The notes: a model not told the origin generated them from the sequence alone. A stretch of DNA of 64,000 nt from Acanthosepion esculentum (GCA_964036315.1 OZ038482.1:16173569-16237568); one strand, 5' to 3'; shown: positions 22,330 to 33,545, numbered from the stretch's first letter. Numbers and translations are program-made.

Positions 22330-22849
22330 CTGTTTCTGTGTGTGTATGTGTGCCGCAGTATATATTTCCTTGTTAATGTAATCGAATGTATAAACGAATG
22401 TGTTTTACTAACACTACCAGGTGCATTCATGTCACGTATGCTAGCTTACTTTTGTTGTGATTTCTATCCTTACTGCCTTCTTTATTACTAAGCCCTTCTT
22501 TCAGTCAATACTAAGTTTACAAAATAAGTATAAACTTCAATTGTGACACGAGCCCAGACTAATTCTTTCGTGTAGCGTTTTTTGATCTACAAGTTAACCA
22601 AAAAGTCCTTGCCGTTTTTATTCATCAGAAAAGGAATTTATAAATCAAATACCTTCAGTCCTCAAAGTACTCCTAATCGGTATCCAAAACATTTTGCCAA
22701 CATGTCTCCATGTGAGGTATGCCCAGGTGCTAAAAATCAAATGACTTGGACGCAAAGAAATCTGTCAGTGCCTGTCACAAATCTGTCTTATCTGCAAAGG
22801 ATTGCCTACTGGTTGTCTCGTAATGGAAGAAGTTGTAATTTGTCGAACT
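22329..22849. other. no gene assigned; possible mariner end
   Basis: GTTAACCAAAAAGTCCTTGC followed by a T-run near 22592 resembles a mariner terminal repeat and could be the 3' end of the mariner relic at 23015. The open frame over 22582-22881 matches nothing I know. Confidence 0.35.
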
Positions 22850-23010
22850 CTCTGCCTCCGGGCGGAGAGGAACCCAGATGAGGCTATACCGAAGGGCAGA
22901 GTCTCGTCTGGGGAGGTAGACAAACCCGACCCCGTTTATACAGGGCCTACGGGCAATTTTTTGCCCGAGCCTACGAGTTCGGAACGCCGCACCTTAAAAA
23001 CTAACCTGTT
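22850..23010 (-). repeat. LTR-related fragment
   Basis: In reverse complement it parallels part of the solo LTR at 57165-57651: GTAGACAAACCC, CCCGTTTATACAGGG and a GTCTCGTC-type phrase match the LTR's GTCTACCATCCCGGACGAAA and CCCGTATAAACGGG. Similarity is moderate, so it is either an old copy or a related family. Confidence 0.4.
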
Positions 23011-23014
23011 TCCA

Positions 23015-23872
23015 CATCTTACCTTGTGGGGTGGTTGGTAAATAGAGAGATGGTAATCTGTTGGCGCAAGGTCTTGCGTGTAAGATGGAGTAAGTTGAAT
23101 GCCACAGAGCTTTCCAGCCAAGTCCTCGTATTATTCCTGGCCAACCGCGCAGCATGAGACCTGACATTGTCATGGAGGAACAGTACACCCTTGCGATTAT
23201 CTAATGCTTGCTCTTTCTGCTTCAGTGCTTGTTGCACACGTTCCAACTGCTGCGAAGACACGTCCTCAATAATGGTTTGGCCCGTTGGTGGCAGCTCATG
23301 GTGCACCATTTGTCGACTAGTCTACCATACACCGAGAATGCGGTGACAATCAATGTCTAACACGCTTGAGAGTGTCATATAGGATCCACTTTTCGTCACT
23401 GGCGAGCACTCAGTCAAATATTGGTATGTCACGTGTTGTTGTTTCTTCGCTACCGACAGTGTTTGGGCCACCCACTTGCTAAACTTGTACACCTTCCTTA
23501 TGCAGTGCAGATGAAGTATGTTGGAAGTGTTCGACAAGCTCACCAAAGGTGTGGCTGTTGTCCTCCTCTATGAAAGAACTGCAGGGCCTCATCATCTAGG
23601 ACCTGTGCCCGGCCACTGCAGGGTTCGTCACAAAGGGATAGAACTCTCGAACTTCTGGAACGAATACCGGGCGATGCATTCACACAAAAGCTGGGCCTAT
23701 TCGACGACTTGATTCGGTTGCGGGTATCCCACTCTAATGTCACTACACCGAACGAGCTTCGACACCGCCAAGTTTCCTCGCCGCTGCTCGAGCTATGACT
23801 GATGTGTGGGCGCAACGCATCTACATTGTTCAATAGCAATGTTTCCACTACCATCACCGCCACGTAAGGCAC
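23015..23872 (-). pseudogene. mariner transposase relic (DD34D type)
   Basis: Pieces in mariner order on the minus strand: EPCSGRAQVLDDEALQFF in the N-terminal helix-turn-helix part (about 23580-23640), KVYKFSKWVAQTL (23480), SDEKWILYDTLKR with the first catalytic Asp (23360-23400), VHHELPPTGQTI and QALDNRKGVLFLHDNVRSHA with the second Asp (23150-23310), and SYTQDLAPTDYHL with the third Asp (about 23060-23100). They lie in different frames, so several indels have occurred and the gene is dead. Terminal repeats are not securely located. Confidence 0.85.
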
Positions 23873-24897
23873 TCATTTGTGTATTAGTGATCACTGCTTC
23901 CCACACGATGTAAAAAAACGGAAGGACTGTTTTTTGTTGTCATTATATATTAGGTGCTAATACTTGCAGCCTTATAATCAACAAAACTCGGCTTCGTAAA
24001 TATCTACCAGGACTTTAGTTAGTGCCCCAGTTCATTCGTTAACCGTTACCGGGTCTCATTTTACTGTCGCCTTGTGCTCGTCTCGGTAAATTTAGCGAAC
24101 AACGATTGTTTACTGTTTTTTGTAACTATCTTGCATTTAGTCTGCTCTATTCCCAACTCTTTTGCCAGATTAAACTAAAACTAAATTGAAGTTGTCTGCT
24201 CCATTGCATTAATAAACAAGCGTAAATTGAAAACCATTTATCTACTGAATTCGGTCCGCACTGAGTTGTCTTCTGTTGTGTGTTAACTAAGCTTAATAAA
24301 TAATTAGTTCTATTCAGTTAACTCTAAAGTCAATGCGAAATTTTGCCTCCGAATATCCATTACAAAGGGTGAGGAAGGAAAACAAAATAGTGAGGTTCCT
24401 GTTCATGGAGCCGGAACCAAGAGAAAATAGGAATAGTTTTTCTTTTTGGCGATTTTCAAGTGACTTGCCAGAATGCCAATTAGTTTTGTAAATATTTATT
24501 TCAGGTGATTAGTTTGAGCCTGTTTCGTTAACAGCCAACATTACACATAACCTGTTTAATTATTACTTGGCATTGCAACAGAATTGGCTTTACTTCCAGA
24601 GATCTGCGCAGTTAGCTTTGAAAGAACTTGATTTTAATGCTGTTAATACATCAGTGTTTCATGTACATGTGTAGATATATTCAAAGGTTCAGGAAAATTC
24701 ATCAGCAAAATAACAATCTACCCTAAAAGTTAGTCTCTACCGTTCCCTTCGAAATAGACTATTTGGGCATGTATACAGCGATCGAGTGTCTAATTCTAAC
24801 AAAAGATAACGGTAAAGCTTTGCACTGTGTTCGGTTTGAGCGCTGTTCAAATATGTTCTCCTAAAATGTTGTCTAGTGCTAAATATGCTTTTACAAA
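23873..24897. other. no feature seen
   Basis: Mixed-composition sequence; no recognisable motif or repeat. Confidence 0.5.
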
Positions 24898-24909
24898 AAT
24901 ATCCTAATA

Positions 24910-24983
<74 letters not shown>
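24898..24983. repeat. (CT)n microsatellite
   Basis: About 43 CT repeats. Confidence 0.95.
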
Positions 24984-24986
<3 letters not shown>

Positions 24987-25034
24987 GGATCTTTTAGAAT
25001 TTTGTTTATGTTCAAGTATAACCATATCTGATCT

Positions 25035-25115
25035 GGCATTTATCGACTATTTCTTCTGGTGCATTTTCTACCTTGGCATTCAGGTCTCCCACAATAATAG
25101 TGATTTTTTGTGATT
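25035..25115 (-). pseudogene. LINE apurinic-type endonuclease fragment
   Basis: The minus strand reads ITIIVGDLNAKVENAPEEI. GDLNAKV is the conserved Asp/Asn active-site motif of the AP-type endonuclease of RTE and L1-like LINEs. Only this motif region is visible. Confidence 0.55.
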
Positions 25116-25504
25116 TACATAGGGCCTATTGTTCAAAGACGAATCTGGAAGAGACGATTTTGACACATCAACTATTTACGTTTGGATAAAAGGTCGTTTT
25201 TGATTTACTAAAATTTAGTTAGATTGTGTCAATTAGTATTTTGTGCTCCTAAGAGGTCACCCATTTAAATTCGACATTTCTTAACTCATCAAGCCAAAGG
25301 AACTTATATTATCAGTGGGAATTCTTACTTATAAATTCTTGCTACTTTCAATAAACAAAAATATTACGGTCTATCAAATGTATTTTATTTAGTGAACCTC
25401 TCAAAAGATTCTACATATTTTGGACGGATTTGAAAAGCTCTGACTGACATATCTTTTGATAGTGGTCAGGTTTCTTCTATCTTGCTTTTTAACGCATTAT
25501 AGCC
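25116..25504. other. no feature seen
   Basis: AT-rich, no motif recognised. Confidence 0.5.
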
Positions 25505-26275
25505 GAAAGTTTAACAACATAAGGTATGCATATCACACAATACTGGTATCAGGCACGGAATAGAAATTACAAAACCTCCTACAGAACGTAGCTAAGGAGA
25601 GCGAGAAGAAAGAACTAAGAATAAACTATAAGAATACAAAATGCATAGTTATCAGTGTAAAATGACAATCACGAAATGCGATTTACAGGTCGGGGACAAA
25701 AATAAACAAACAGGTGTGGAAATTTAAATATCTGAGATCCGAAGACGGATTGGGATGGCCAAAGACGCGTTCTAAAAAGCTAGGCTGAGTATTACAAAAT
25801 AGGATGAGTTCGTTGGTAACAAAGAAAAGAGTACTCAGCTGCTACGTGATATCTGTCCTCCTTTACGGCAGCACGGTCTCCTCAAAGATGAAGAAGAGAC
25901 TCGAGGCGGTGGAGGTATGGTTCTACAGAAGGATTCTAAGGATATCATGAACCGAACGTGTGAGCAACTATGATGTTTTGGAGAGCATGCAAACAAGGAG
26001 GAGGCTTATACTTAACATCAGGAAGAGGCAGCTGAAATTTCTGGGACACCTAGTGAAGAAGGAGGGCTTGGAGAATCTGATACGAACAGGACGAATAGAG
26101 AGAAAGTGAGACAAGGGAAAACAACGCGTGACATGCCTAGTGGCTTTAAGCAAGTGGATTGCAGAACATGGCCTGGGAGAAGTGGAAAAGTGACAAGATT
26201 TATTGACCGCCACCAGCGATAGAGGGAAGTGAAGAGCCATGATCGCCTACGACCTGAAGGGACACGGCACATAAA
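25505..26275 (+). pseudogene. RTE-like LINE, RT end to C-terminus (relic)
   Basis: Plus-strand reading: NNIRYAYHTILVS, where the family has YADD (both Asp lost), KESEKKELRINYKNTKCIVI, KQVWKFKYLRSEDG, MSSLVTKKRVLSCYVISVLL, YGSTVSSKMKKRLEAVEVWF, YRRILRIS, RRRLILNIRKRQLKFLGHLV, KKEGLENLIRTGRIE and finally YDLKGHGT. Several in-frame stops are present. This is the C-terminal part of endonuclease-reverse transcriptase LINEs of the RTE type. Inactive. Confidence 0.8.
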
Positions 26276-26304
26276 AAGAAACCGACGATAACTTACTTCA
26301 AGGT

Positions 26305-26385
26305 TTTATTTCAAGACACCAGTCCTTTGAAATATTAAATCAGTTTTAGGCAGTCGAGTTAGATATTGTTTCTTTTCTTTCCACG
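26305..26385 (+). repeat. 81-bp sequence shared with 30446-30527
   Basis: CAAGACACCAGTCCTTTGAA and AGTTAGATATTGTTTCTTTT recur at 30446-30527, where the segment interrupts a family P copy. Origin unknown. Confidence 0.7.
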
Positions 26386-26498
26386 TTCTGAATTCGGTGA
26401 GTATTTAAAGTGACTTAGAAGACAGTTTTACAAATTTATCGTTAAATATTTCGAAAATCTCATCACTCATTATATTATTTAAAAATACTGCGAAATAG

Positions 26499-26502
<4 letters not shown>

Positions 26503-26572
<70 letters not shown>

Positions 26573-26689
26573 AGAGAGAGATGAACAGACAGAGGCAGAT
26601 AATGGGGACAAAGGAATAAATAATGTATGATGACAGCCAGTTTCATGCCACTATGCACTCTTCCGACCAAGTGCCACTATTCTAATAGA

Positions 26690-26743
<54 letters not shown>
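26503..26743. repeat. two (TA)n blocks
   Basis: (TA)n at 26503-26570 and 26693-26743. The spacer has AGTTTCATGCCACTATGCAC, vaguely like family P. Confidence 0.8.
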
Positions 26744-26749
<6 letters not shown>

Positions 26750-26811
26750 AGATTTAGAGAAGTGAGAGAAGGAAGAACCCAGCCGTTCCTACGCTGACAC
26801 TAAACACGCAG

Positions 26812-26877
<66 letters not shown>

Positions 26878-26906
26878 GAGCAGAATAAGATAGATATGAA
26901 AAGAAT

Positions 26907-26942
<36 letters not shown>

Positions 26943-26971
26943 GAGCAGAATAACGTAGATATGAAAAGAAT

Positions 26972-27027
<56 letters not shown>

Positions 27028-27036
27028 GCACAGAAT

Positions 27037-27092
<56 letters not shown>

Positions 27093-27122
27093 GAGCAGAA
27101 TGAGATAGATATGAACAGAATG

Positions 27123-27169
<47 letters not shown>

Positions 27170-27201
27170 GAGCAGAATGAGATAGATATGAACAGAATGA
27201 A

Positions 27202-27252
<51 letters not shown>
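26812..27252. repeat. (GATA)n compound microsatellite
   Basis: GATA tracts separated by AATGAGCAGAAT and GATATGAACAGAAT interruptions in a regular alternation. Confidence 0.95.
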
Positions 27253-28549
27253 TCCAGCAAACAAAACGTATGTCTTCCTTTCTGAGTTTCTTTGAAAGTG
27301 TTATTTTTTATTGATTTAAAGCAGAAAATTTTGTCTCCTTGACTAACTTGACACTAGTATCAGGTTTCTTTGACAATAGATCGAATCCCAGATCAAACAA
27401 TGTATGTGTCCCCTCTCATTAAGTGATGTCTTCCGGTCTGTACACACACGTATATCAAAACTACTGAAGCTTCAAAATGAGACACAGTAGACATCTAGAC
27501 CATTACGTCACTTGAAATGGTCTTCACTGATGTAAATCTTCTCGCCTTTCATCAATTAATTACATCCGACATCAGTTTATTGGATTTGTCACGCTATATA
27601 AAGTCAGACATTTCTCCATCACACACACTTTCCTCTCTGCTGAATCCACACCAATGTGCCAATTTATACAATACATTCTATTCTGTTTAGGTTTTTTAAA
27701 TTCTGATTGTGCACAGTCGAAAGAATTAAAACTCTCCTTCTAGAAATGGTCGCCTTTCAGCGCCAGCTGTTTCACATTTTCCTTAACTAAAGCGTACAAA
27801 TAAAAAAAATGTTCTTTCTCTGTGAATCCTTCTTTTGCGTCATGTTTTTGTGAAATCTTCATATTCTTACATCCGTTTTGACAAATACGCATTGCATGTT
27901 TCGCTATCAGTGTGCATTCGCTTTGCCTTTCAGGATAATTCCCTGGTCTTCTGTTCATTTCGCTCGAGTTTTATTAGCTCGCCTCGTCGATTTCAACAAA
28001 GCCTTCGCAAATCGTTATTGAATGAAATTCAACTCATCGCCCTCACAACACAGGAGGAGATTATTTTCCCCAACCTACACAAAACAATCCTAGATATCTT
28101 TAATTTTGTTGCTTGGTGTCCAGGTTCGATTATTCTGTTCATATTGATTTTAGAGGGTTTTTTTTATTGATAGCATTAAGCGTTATATAAGTGTGAACAA
28201 GAATGGTAATACAGAAACTTTGTCTGTTGTAAATTCATAATTAGTAACCAACTAGTAAAGCATTGCCAGTACAGTGTTTTCAATACCCTCCCCCTGTGTG
28301 ACTTAAAAGGGAATCTCTTTGACAAAGTTTTGTTAAGTAAAGCTCTATGCCAATATGCAAAGGGAAACATTACAGGGTTTTGGGGCGAGTGGTTTAGACA
28401 CAGGATTGCCGATGGTTAAACTCAGAATGTAAAAATCAGAATTTCACGAATATGCAAATCATTTGAACAACCTCACTTCCCAGAGAGATTAACTTTAGAT
28501 ATGCGTGAATGTTTCCAAATATTTCTATTAAAAAATAAATATAGTTTTC
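27253..28549. other. no gene assigned
   Basis: Unique-looking sequence. A TATATAAAG box sits at 27595-27603. A minus-strand open frame of 72 codons (27958 to 27740) starts with ATG but matches nothing I know. Confidence 0.35.
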
Positions 28550-29190
28550 CACTTATGTTTCATAGATTACACAAAAGCATTTGGCAGGGGCGACTCAGAA
28601 CTTTATTTGAACTGTTAGGAAAACTAGATCTATTTTGAAAGGATGTTAGAATAATCCAAAACATATCAGTCAGTCAGTTATGTGCCATGCATGATACACG
28701 CTTAGGCGGTCATGTATCTTTCGATACATGACTGACGAGGCAGATTTTTTTTCCCGAGGTAGGTTGCCATTTCTTTCTGCGGTAGACCAGTAGTCATCCA
28801 AAACTGTAGAACCCAGTCTGACCTGCTATTTACCCATAGAAGAAAAAGTGGATTCATACCTATCCCAAGGGTATTAGCACATAAGTGAATATAATGGATT
28901 CGACTGGAATTCGAACTCTCCGATTCCTCAATCTGAGCCGCTACCCATTATTCCTCCAGAACATATACTGAGAGCAAACTCCCTGGATAAAATGAATTGA
29001 GTAGATGCACATCGTGGGACAAGGATGCGTCTTCTCCCCAGATTTAGTCAAATTGTACAATGAAGTGACCCTAAGAGAGCTGGAGATCCTAACAGAATTG
29101 ATTTGGGGTGTAATTTTAACAATATAAGATACGCAGATGATACTGTGTTGTCAGACTTGGGAAAGAAATCTGTCTTAAAACTTTGAGCCC
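28550..29190 (+). pseudogene. RTE-like LINE, RT palm fragment split by a SINE
   Basis: Before the SINE: CFIDYTKAFGRGD (RT motif A, DYTKAF) and LFELLGKLDLF, KDVRIIQN. After it: GQGCVFSPDLVKLYNEV (motif B) and LRELEILTELI. A frame change leads to FNNIRYADDTVLSDLGKK with an intact YADD. Same family as 25505-26275, but the two pieces overlap around YADD and are in the wrong order to be one element. Inactive. Confidence 0.75.
28667..28955 (-). mobile_element. tRNA-derived SINE inserted in the RTE relic
   Basis: Flanked by CCAAAACATAT (28656-28666) and CCAGAACATAT (28956-28966), an 11-bp target-site duplication with one mismatch. Minus-strand head: TGGGTAGCGGCTCAGATTG (A-box-like) and GAGTTCGAATTCC (B box). 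The tail is a short CTGACTGACTG run at the plus-strand left end. The body shares AAGATACATGA and CTACCGCAGAAAGAAATGGC with the SINE at 42600. Confidence 0.8.
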
Positions 29191-30301
29191 TGACCACCGC
29201 TTTACCGGTGGTAGAGAAAAATGACTTAATTTAAACGGTGGGTAAACATCTGTAACTATTTTTATATCTACCATGAAACATGACATACCAATTATTTGCG
29301 AATTACTTTTACCTGGGTTCGAATACTGGCTACACACACACACATACGCACACACGCACAGGAATATTTTTCATCATGGTATGATCATTTTCAGTGAATT
29401 CGTCAATGTAACAAGTCTATTCCATTAATTCTTATGCATATCTACTTCATATGTAAAACCATTCTTTATATTTCTGCATATATTTATTGACCCATTCCTC
29501 TTTAGCTTGCCTGTATTCATTTCTAATTCCTTTGAGCAGAGTTCTATATTCTATGCGGTACCGTGCCATTATTTTTGTTTTGTTCCATCCTCACCATTAC
29601 TACCACATCGCAATTACCATTTCCGTATTAGTCCACAATAGCTACGACATCACAATTACCATTACTGTATCAGTCCACAATTATACTTACTTCTCGCTCC
29701 AGTAACAAAATTAATACCACCGTATAAATACTAATAAATATTACAAATTGGAATTTCTACCATTTACATATGAGAAATCGCCAAAAACAATTAAATAACT
29801 GGCTTTAAAATAATGACAAAACAACCTTAAAAAATTAAAAATAATAGCAATTTTTACCTATCATAGTCTTACACAGACCCCATCATACGTATATACGTGC
29901 GTGTGAGAAAACATTATTCAGCGAAAAAAGTAGACGAACTGTCTGCGCGTTGACAGCGCAACAGAGAAAAATATTCGCTACACAATCCAACATTGAATAC
30001 AGCGACCAAACGCGTACGTATGTAGGCAACGACACTATATGCCCAGTCCTACACTGTTCACATATGTTTACCTTTGTGTGAGCTCCGGTGAGTGAGCGTG
30101 AGTGCGTGCGTGTTTGCGTACGTCAGTGAGTGTTCGTGCGTGTATTATGTTTGCGTAAGTATGAGTGGCGTTCCGACCACAATTTTTTCCCCACTTCCAT
30201 AAAAACACTGATATACGCAACCATATATAAATCCAAAATTTAAAAATTAATCATTTTGTCTGACGACCGCAAATAGCGTGAAACCCTGGGTCACAGCTCA
30301 C
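29191..30301. other. no gene seen
   Basis: Contains an isolated B-box-like GGGTTCGAATACTGG at 29312 without a clear A box, a two-copy roughly 48-bp duplication at 29600-29690 (CAATTACCATT, TCAGTCCACAAT), and a CpG/GTG-rich stretch at 30080-30150. Confidence 0.4.
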
Positions 30302-30311
30302 ATCAATCCAA

Positions 30312-30394
<83 letters not shown>
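30302..30394. repeat. (CA)n(TA)n microsatellite
   Basis: CA tract, then TA tract, abutting family P copy 4. Confidence 0.95.
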
Positions 30395-30400
<6 letters not shown>

Positions 30401-30693
30401 TGAACATAGAAGTCAACACTTAGAGGCGACAGTCTGTTTCAATGGACAAGACACCAGTCCTTAGAAATCTTGAATCAGTTTTAGGCAGTCTAGTTAGATA
30501 TTGTTTCTTTTCTTTCCATCTACAACTAGATGCAATCGTCAGGCTACGTGGCCTGACGATTGCATCTAGCATGAAACAGACTGTCGCCTATTAGTGTTGA
30601 CTTCTTTGTTCACTTTTATGTTTACACACGCTCTATCTCTGATATTGAGCACTTTATCCCATCAATATAGCACATTTCAAGACTATATTTCTT

Positions 30694-30696
<3 letters not shown>
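30395..30696. mobile_element. family P, copy 4: inverted pair, one arm interrupted
   Basis: The left minus-strand arm starts AAGTGAACATAGAAGTCAAC exactly at the end of (TA)n. It is interrupted at 30441 by about 90 bp related to 26305-26385, and resumes at 30525 with CTAGATGCAATCGTCAGG. The right plus-strand arm continues from GGCCTGACGATTGCATCTAG through GACTATATTTCTTCACAC. Flanked by microsatellites on both sides. Confidence 0.75.
30550..30588 (+). ncRNA. hammerhead-ribozyme-like motif, family P copy 4
   Basis: Stem I GGC (30550-30552) with GCC (30586-30588). Core CTGACGA (30553-30559). Stem II TTGC-ATCTA-GCAT with a U-U pair at the junction and three Watson-Crick pairs. GAAA 30573-30576. 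Stem III ACA-GAC-TGT. Cleavage triplet GTC 30583-30585. Every invariant core residue of a hammerhead is present. The helices are short, as in the minimal type I forms described from Penelope-like elements. Confidence 0.55.

Positions 30697-30754
<58 letters not shown>
30697..30754. repeat. (CA)/(TA)n microsatellite
   Basis: Abuts the right end of family P copy 4. Confidence 0.95.
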
Positions 30755-30756
<2 letters not shown>

Positions 30757-31150
30757 CAGTTAATAATCCGTTGGTGTATAATTCAAGCGGATTCTAATAA
30801 TATAAAATATTAAAACTGATTTACAAAGGGAGGTCAATGTATTTATTATTATAGACCATATGACACTACTTGGGCTGTTGGAATTAAAAATCTGGGTTAA
30901 GTTAACTTTTAAGCTAAGTGTGTTAACTTTTTATATTTAAGCCAGGCAACATTCGCCTCCCCGATACGAGTTTTTGTTTGGTTAACTGAATATCATATTT
31001 TCAACTGCAGCGTCTTCTTTTGCTTTTCTTTAAATATTTAATTTTAAAGTCTCTAACTTTGTATCTGCACACCATTTGAGTTGAAAAATGTTAACGTATT
31101 AACGCTACTTGAAATAGCTATTCTCATGAGGTAATTTTGAATTTTTGTAA

Positions 31151-31205
<55 letters not shown>

Positions 31206-31422
31206 TACTCATGTGGAAAAACCTTAGGTGTTTTGGCTTGTAAATTAACCAACCAATACCCAAGGAAAAATAAAGGATAAAAAATAAAGAACTAAGAACA
31301 TGAAATTGAGGCGAAAACAATCGCCCAGAATCCAAGCTCAGATTCCAAAGAAAAAAACCTCCCACACGAGTAAAGCAAAAGTAACTAAGTAAAGTGCTCA
31401 ATACTCTAAGTAGAGCAAATCT
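30755..31422. other. no gene seen; one (TA)n block
   Basis: (TA)n at 31154-31201; otherwise AT-rich unassigned sequence. Confidence 0.5.
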
Positions 31423-31603
31423 AACTATGAACCTAAAGAGCCAGGCAAACCTACCTAGGTTTCACCTACGCGGATCGTCAGGGTACGCCGGTCAAAGAGG
31501 TAACATTAGAACAGAATATAAATATCAATATACCATATAAAAACATGACGATCCGCGTAGGTGAAACCTAGGTAGGTTTGCTTGGCTCTTTAGGTTCTTA
31601 GTT
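31423..31603. mobile_element. foldback MITE with 58-bp inverted arms
   Basis: The left arm 31423-31480 contains CTAAAGAGCC and ACCTAGGTTTCACCTACGCG. The right arm 31546-31603 is its reverse complement with about 3 mismatches. The 65-bp centre has no coding content. The right end abuts TATA and (TG)n. Confidence 0.85.
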
Positions 31604-31604
31604 T

Positions 31605-31651
<47 letters not shown>

Positions 31652-32025
31652 AGGTAAGATGAGAACGCATAGATTACAATTCCAACATTCGTAACATTTA
31701 ATTTAAAAGCGAGCTCAATACAGAAATAGAGCAATGTTATTTATTTTAGCATATTACATAGAAAATATGTTTAACACTCTACACAATTGCAATCTTCTTG
31801 TGGTTATTAATTTCAAACTTACTGGTCATGACCCATTTATGGAAAATAATTTCTTAATTTTTGCTTCTTTGCTTAGTTTAAATTTAACCTAAGTTGTATT
31901 CGATTGGTTGATCCGAGTAAAGCCCACAAACTTATAACCACCAATTTTTTTTTTTGGGGGGGGGTAAAAAGAGGGTATATTTCGCTTTTAAATCTGAATA
32001 AATCGTTCACTCACTAGTAATTTAC
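31604..32025. other. (TG)n and unassigned sequence
   Basis: (TG)n at about 31615-31647, then AT-rich sequence with a poly-T/G run near 31950. Confidence 0.5.
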
Positions 32026-32084
32026 AATCGCCTAATGAGATGCGTCGATACGCATCGAAATACGACTGTAATTATGTGGCGATT
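32026..32084 (+). ncRNA. decayed hammerhead-like motif with long helices
   Basis: Stem I AATCGC (32026-32031) with GCGATT (32079-32084). Core CTAATGA (32032-32038; G5 changed to A). Stem II is a perfect GATGCG-TCGATA-CGCATC (32039-32056), directly followed by GAAA (32057-32060). Stem III TAC-GACT-GTA, after which extra bases precede stem I and the cleavage-site U is lost. The three helices fit the fold well, but core changes predict no activity. Confidence 0.45.
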
Positions 32085-32113
32085 TTGACGTTTTGCGATG
32101 TAATATCTTATAA

Positions 32114-32151
<38 letters not shown>

Positions 32152-32477
32152 ATTATTATTTTCACATATATTATTTTCAGATAGAGTGTATCTGTAGAGG
32201 AAAAAGATGAATAAAAAAAATGACAAGAGGAAAAACTATTCTTAGCCGACGTTATTCGTCTTCTGGGGGACTTTATCAAGGTAAATGTAAGGATTTATTT
32301 GGTTGCACGTATTTATATACAAGAGTAGGGATTTAATTGGTTTATAAAGGCTTTTTAAATTTGAGAACGTTCATGAATATTCATCACGTGGTTGAAAGGT
32401 CAGTCAAAACATGGAGGACACAATGTGCCATAATTTAAAGTCAAATATGGCAAAAGTAAGCGGGTAATATTCAAGAA

Positions 32478-32525
<48 letters not shown>

Positions 32526-32603
32526 TGAATATTGTTTAAATTACATAGATATATAGATATATATATATAGATATATATTAAATGAATATTGTTTAAATTA
32601 CAT

Positions 32604-32668
<65 letters not shown>
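32085..32668. repeat. (TA)n blocks and a 58-bp duplication
   Basis: (TA)n at 32115-32147, 32484-32520 and 32605-32668. TTAAATGAATATTGTTTAAA occurs at 32521 and again 58 bp later. 32280-32480 is unassigned. Confidence 0.8.
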
Positions 32669-32671
<3 letters not shown>

Positions 32672-32745
32672 CAATGAATCATTCATACAAAAAGTAGATT
32701 AGTAAAGTTAATGATATAAAATGGCGAAATCCTTTCGCAAACAAA
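32669..32745 (+). mobile_element. single arm of the 17370 foldback family
   Basis: ATGAATCATTCATACAAAAA, GTTAATGATATAAAATGGCG and TTCGCAAACAAA match the left arm at 17370-17460. Begins at the end of a (TA)n block. Confidence 0.7.
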
Positions 32746-33255
32746 ATGTTTTTGATGAATCTGGGAACTTCCCTTGTCGGGATAAACATATAACAACGTT
32801 TGTGCTATGTTAGATAAGTCGGACAGGGAATGGCTCGTGTCGTCTAACATTCATTTCAAAGAGCTTAGCTTTATTCGACGAAGATGATATAACTTAAGGC
32901 TCATCTGTAATAATCATTAATACAAGAATAGATATTATTGCTACCTTACATGATGACCTAAGACTTTGAAAATTTGAACACAATATCACATCTGATCAAA
33001 TTCGCGGTTCCCGGCTCAAAATCGCGTCGTTCTAAAGGGCATTTTATTTTTCTGATAGTATATGTCATAGTTTGTCACCGCAATCGAAGATTTTGAAAGG
33101 TTTTCACAATATTTACAAGCCCTACTACATTGATTGCAGAAAACACATGAATACGTCTTATGCCAGTAGTATGGGTTTTAAGGTTGACATCGACGTTCGC
33201 ATCAGAAATTCCACTCTTTAAACTAGGAATATACTTGCTATGGGGTAATGGTTAG
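32746..33255. other. no feature seen
   Basis: Unassigned sequence without recognisable motif. Confidence 0.5.
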
Positions 33256-33421
33256 TGTTATGGTCCAGGTTAGGACCAAGGAAGAACAACACGAACACAA
33301 GAGTGGAAATAACGAAGATATATTACACGGAAAAATAATACAAAATGTGGAAGGTGTTAGTATGACTGTCAGTCTGGTTTGGAATGAACTACTATCGGCT
33401 CGATTTCTTTCTTTCTTTCTT

Positions 33422-33481
<60 letters not shown>

Positions 33482-33545
33482 GAGGCGTAGTATACATAGT
33501 GTTAGGAAGAGTTCATTCTGTAGTTATAGGTAAGGACCCATAACA
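33256..33545 (+). mobile_element. solo LTR, short copy with (CT)n
   Basis: Starts TGTTATGGTCC and ends GGACCCATAACA, the TG...CA inverted ends of an LTR. Flanks GTTAG and ATTAG suggest a 5-bp target duplication with one mismatch. The first 145 bp and the last 65 bp match the 487-bp LTR at 57165 (AAGAACAACACGAACACAAG, GACTGTCAGTCTGGTTTGGA). The middle is replaced by TTTC and (CT)n at 33406-33478. No internal retroelement genes adjoin it. Confidence 0.8.

Noticed and set aside
27595..27603. TATATAAAG box as a promoter
   Set aside because: No gene follows in either direction that I can support, and TATA-like strings are common in this AT-rich window.
27740..27958. 72-codon minus-strand frame with ATG
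   Set aside because: No recognisable domain and no splice or promoter evidence; frames of this length are expected by chance.
25505..29190. The two RTE pieces as one rearranged element
   Set aside because: They overlap around the YADD region and lie in the wrong order, so at least two insertions are needed.
29312..29326. tRNA gene from GGGTTCGAATACTGG
   Set aside because: Only a B-box-like phrase; no A box or cloverleaf around it.
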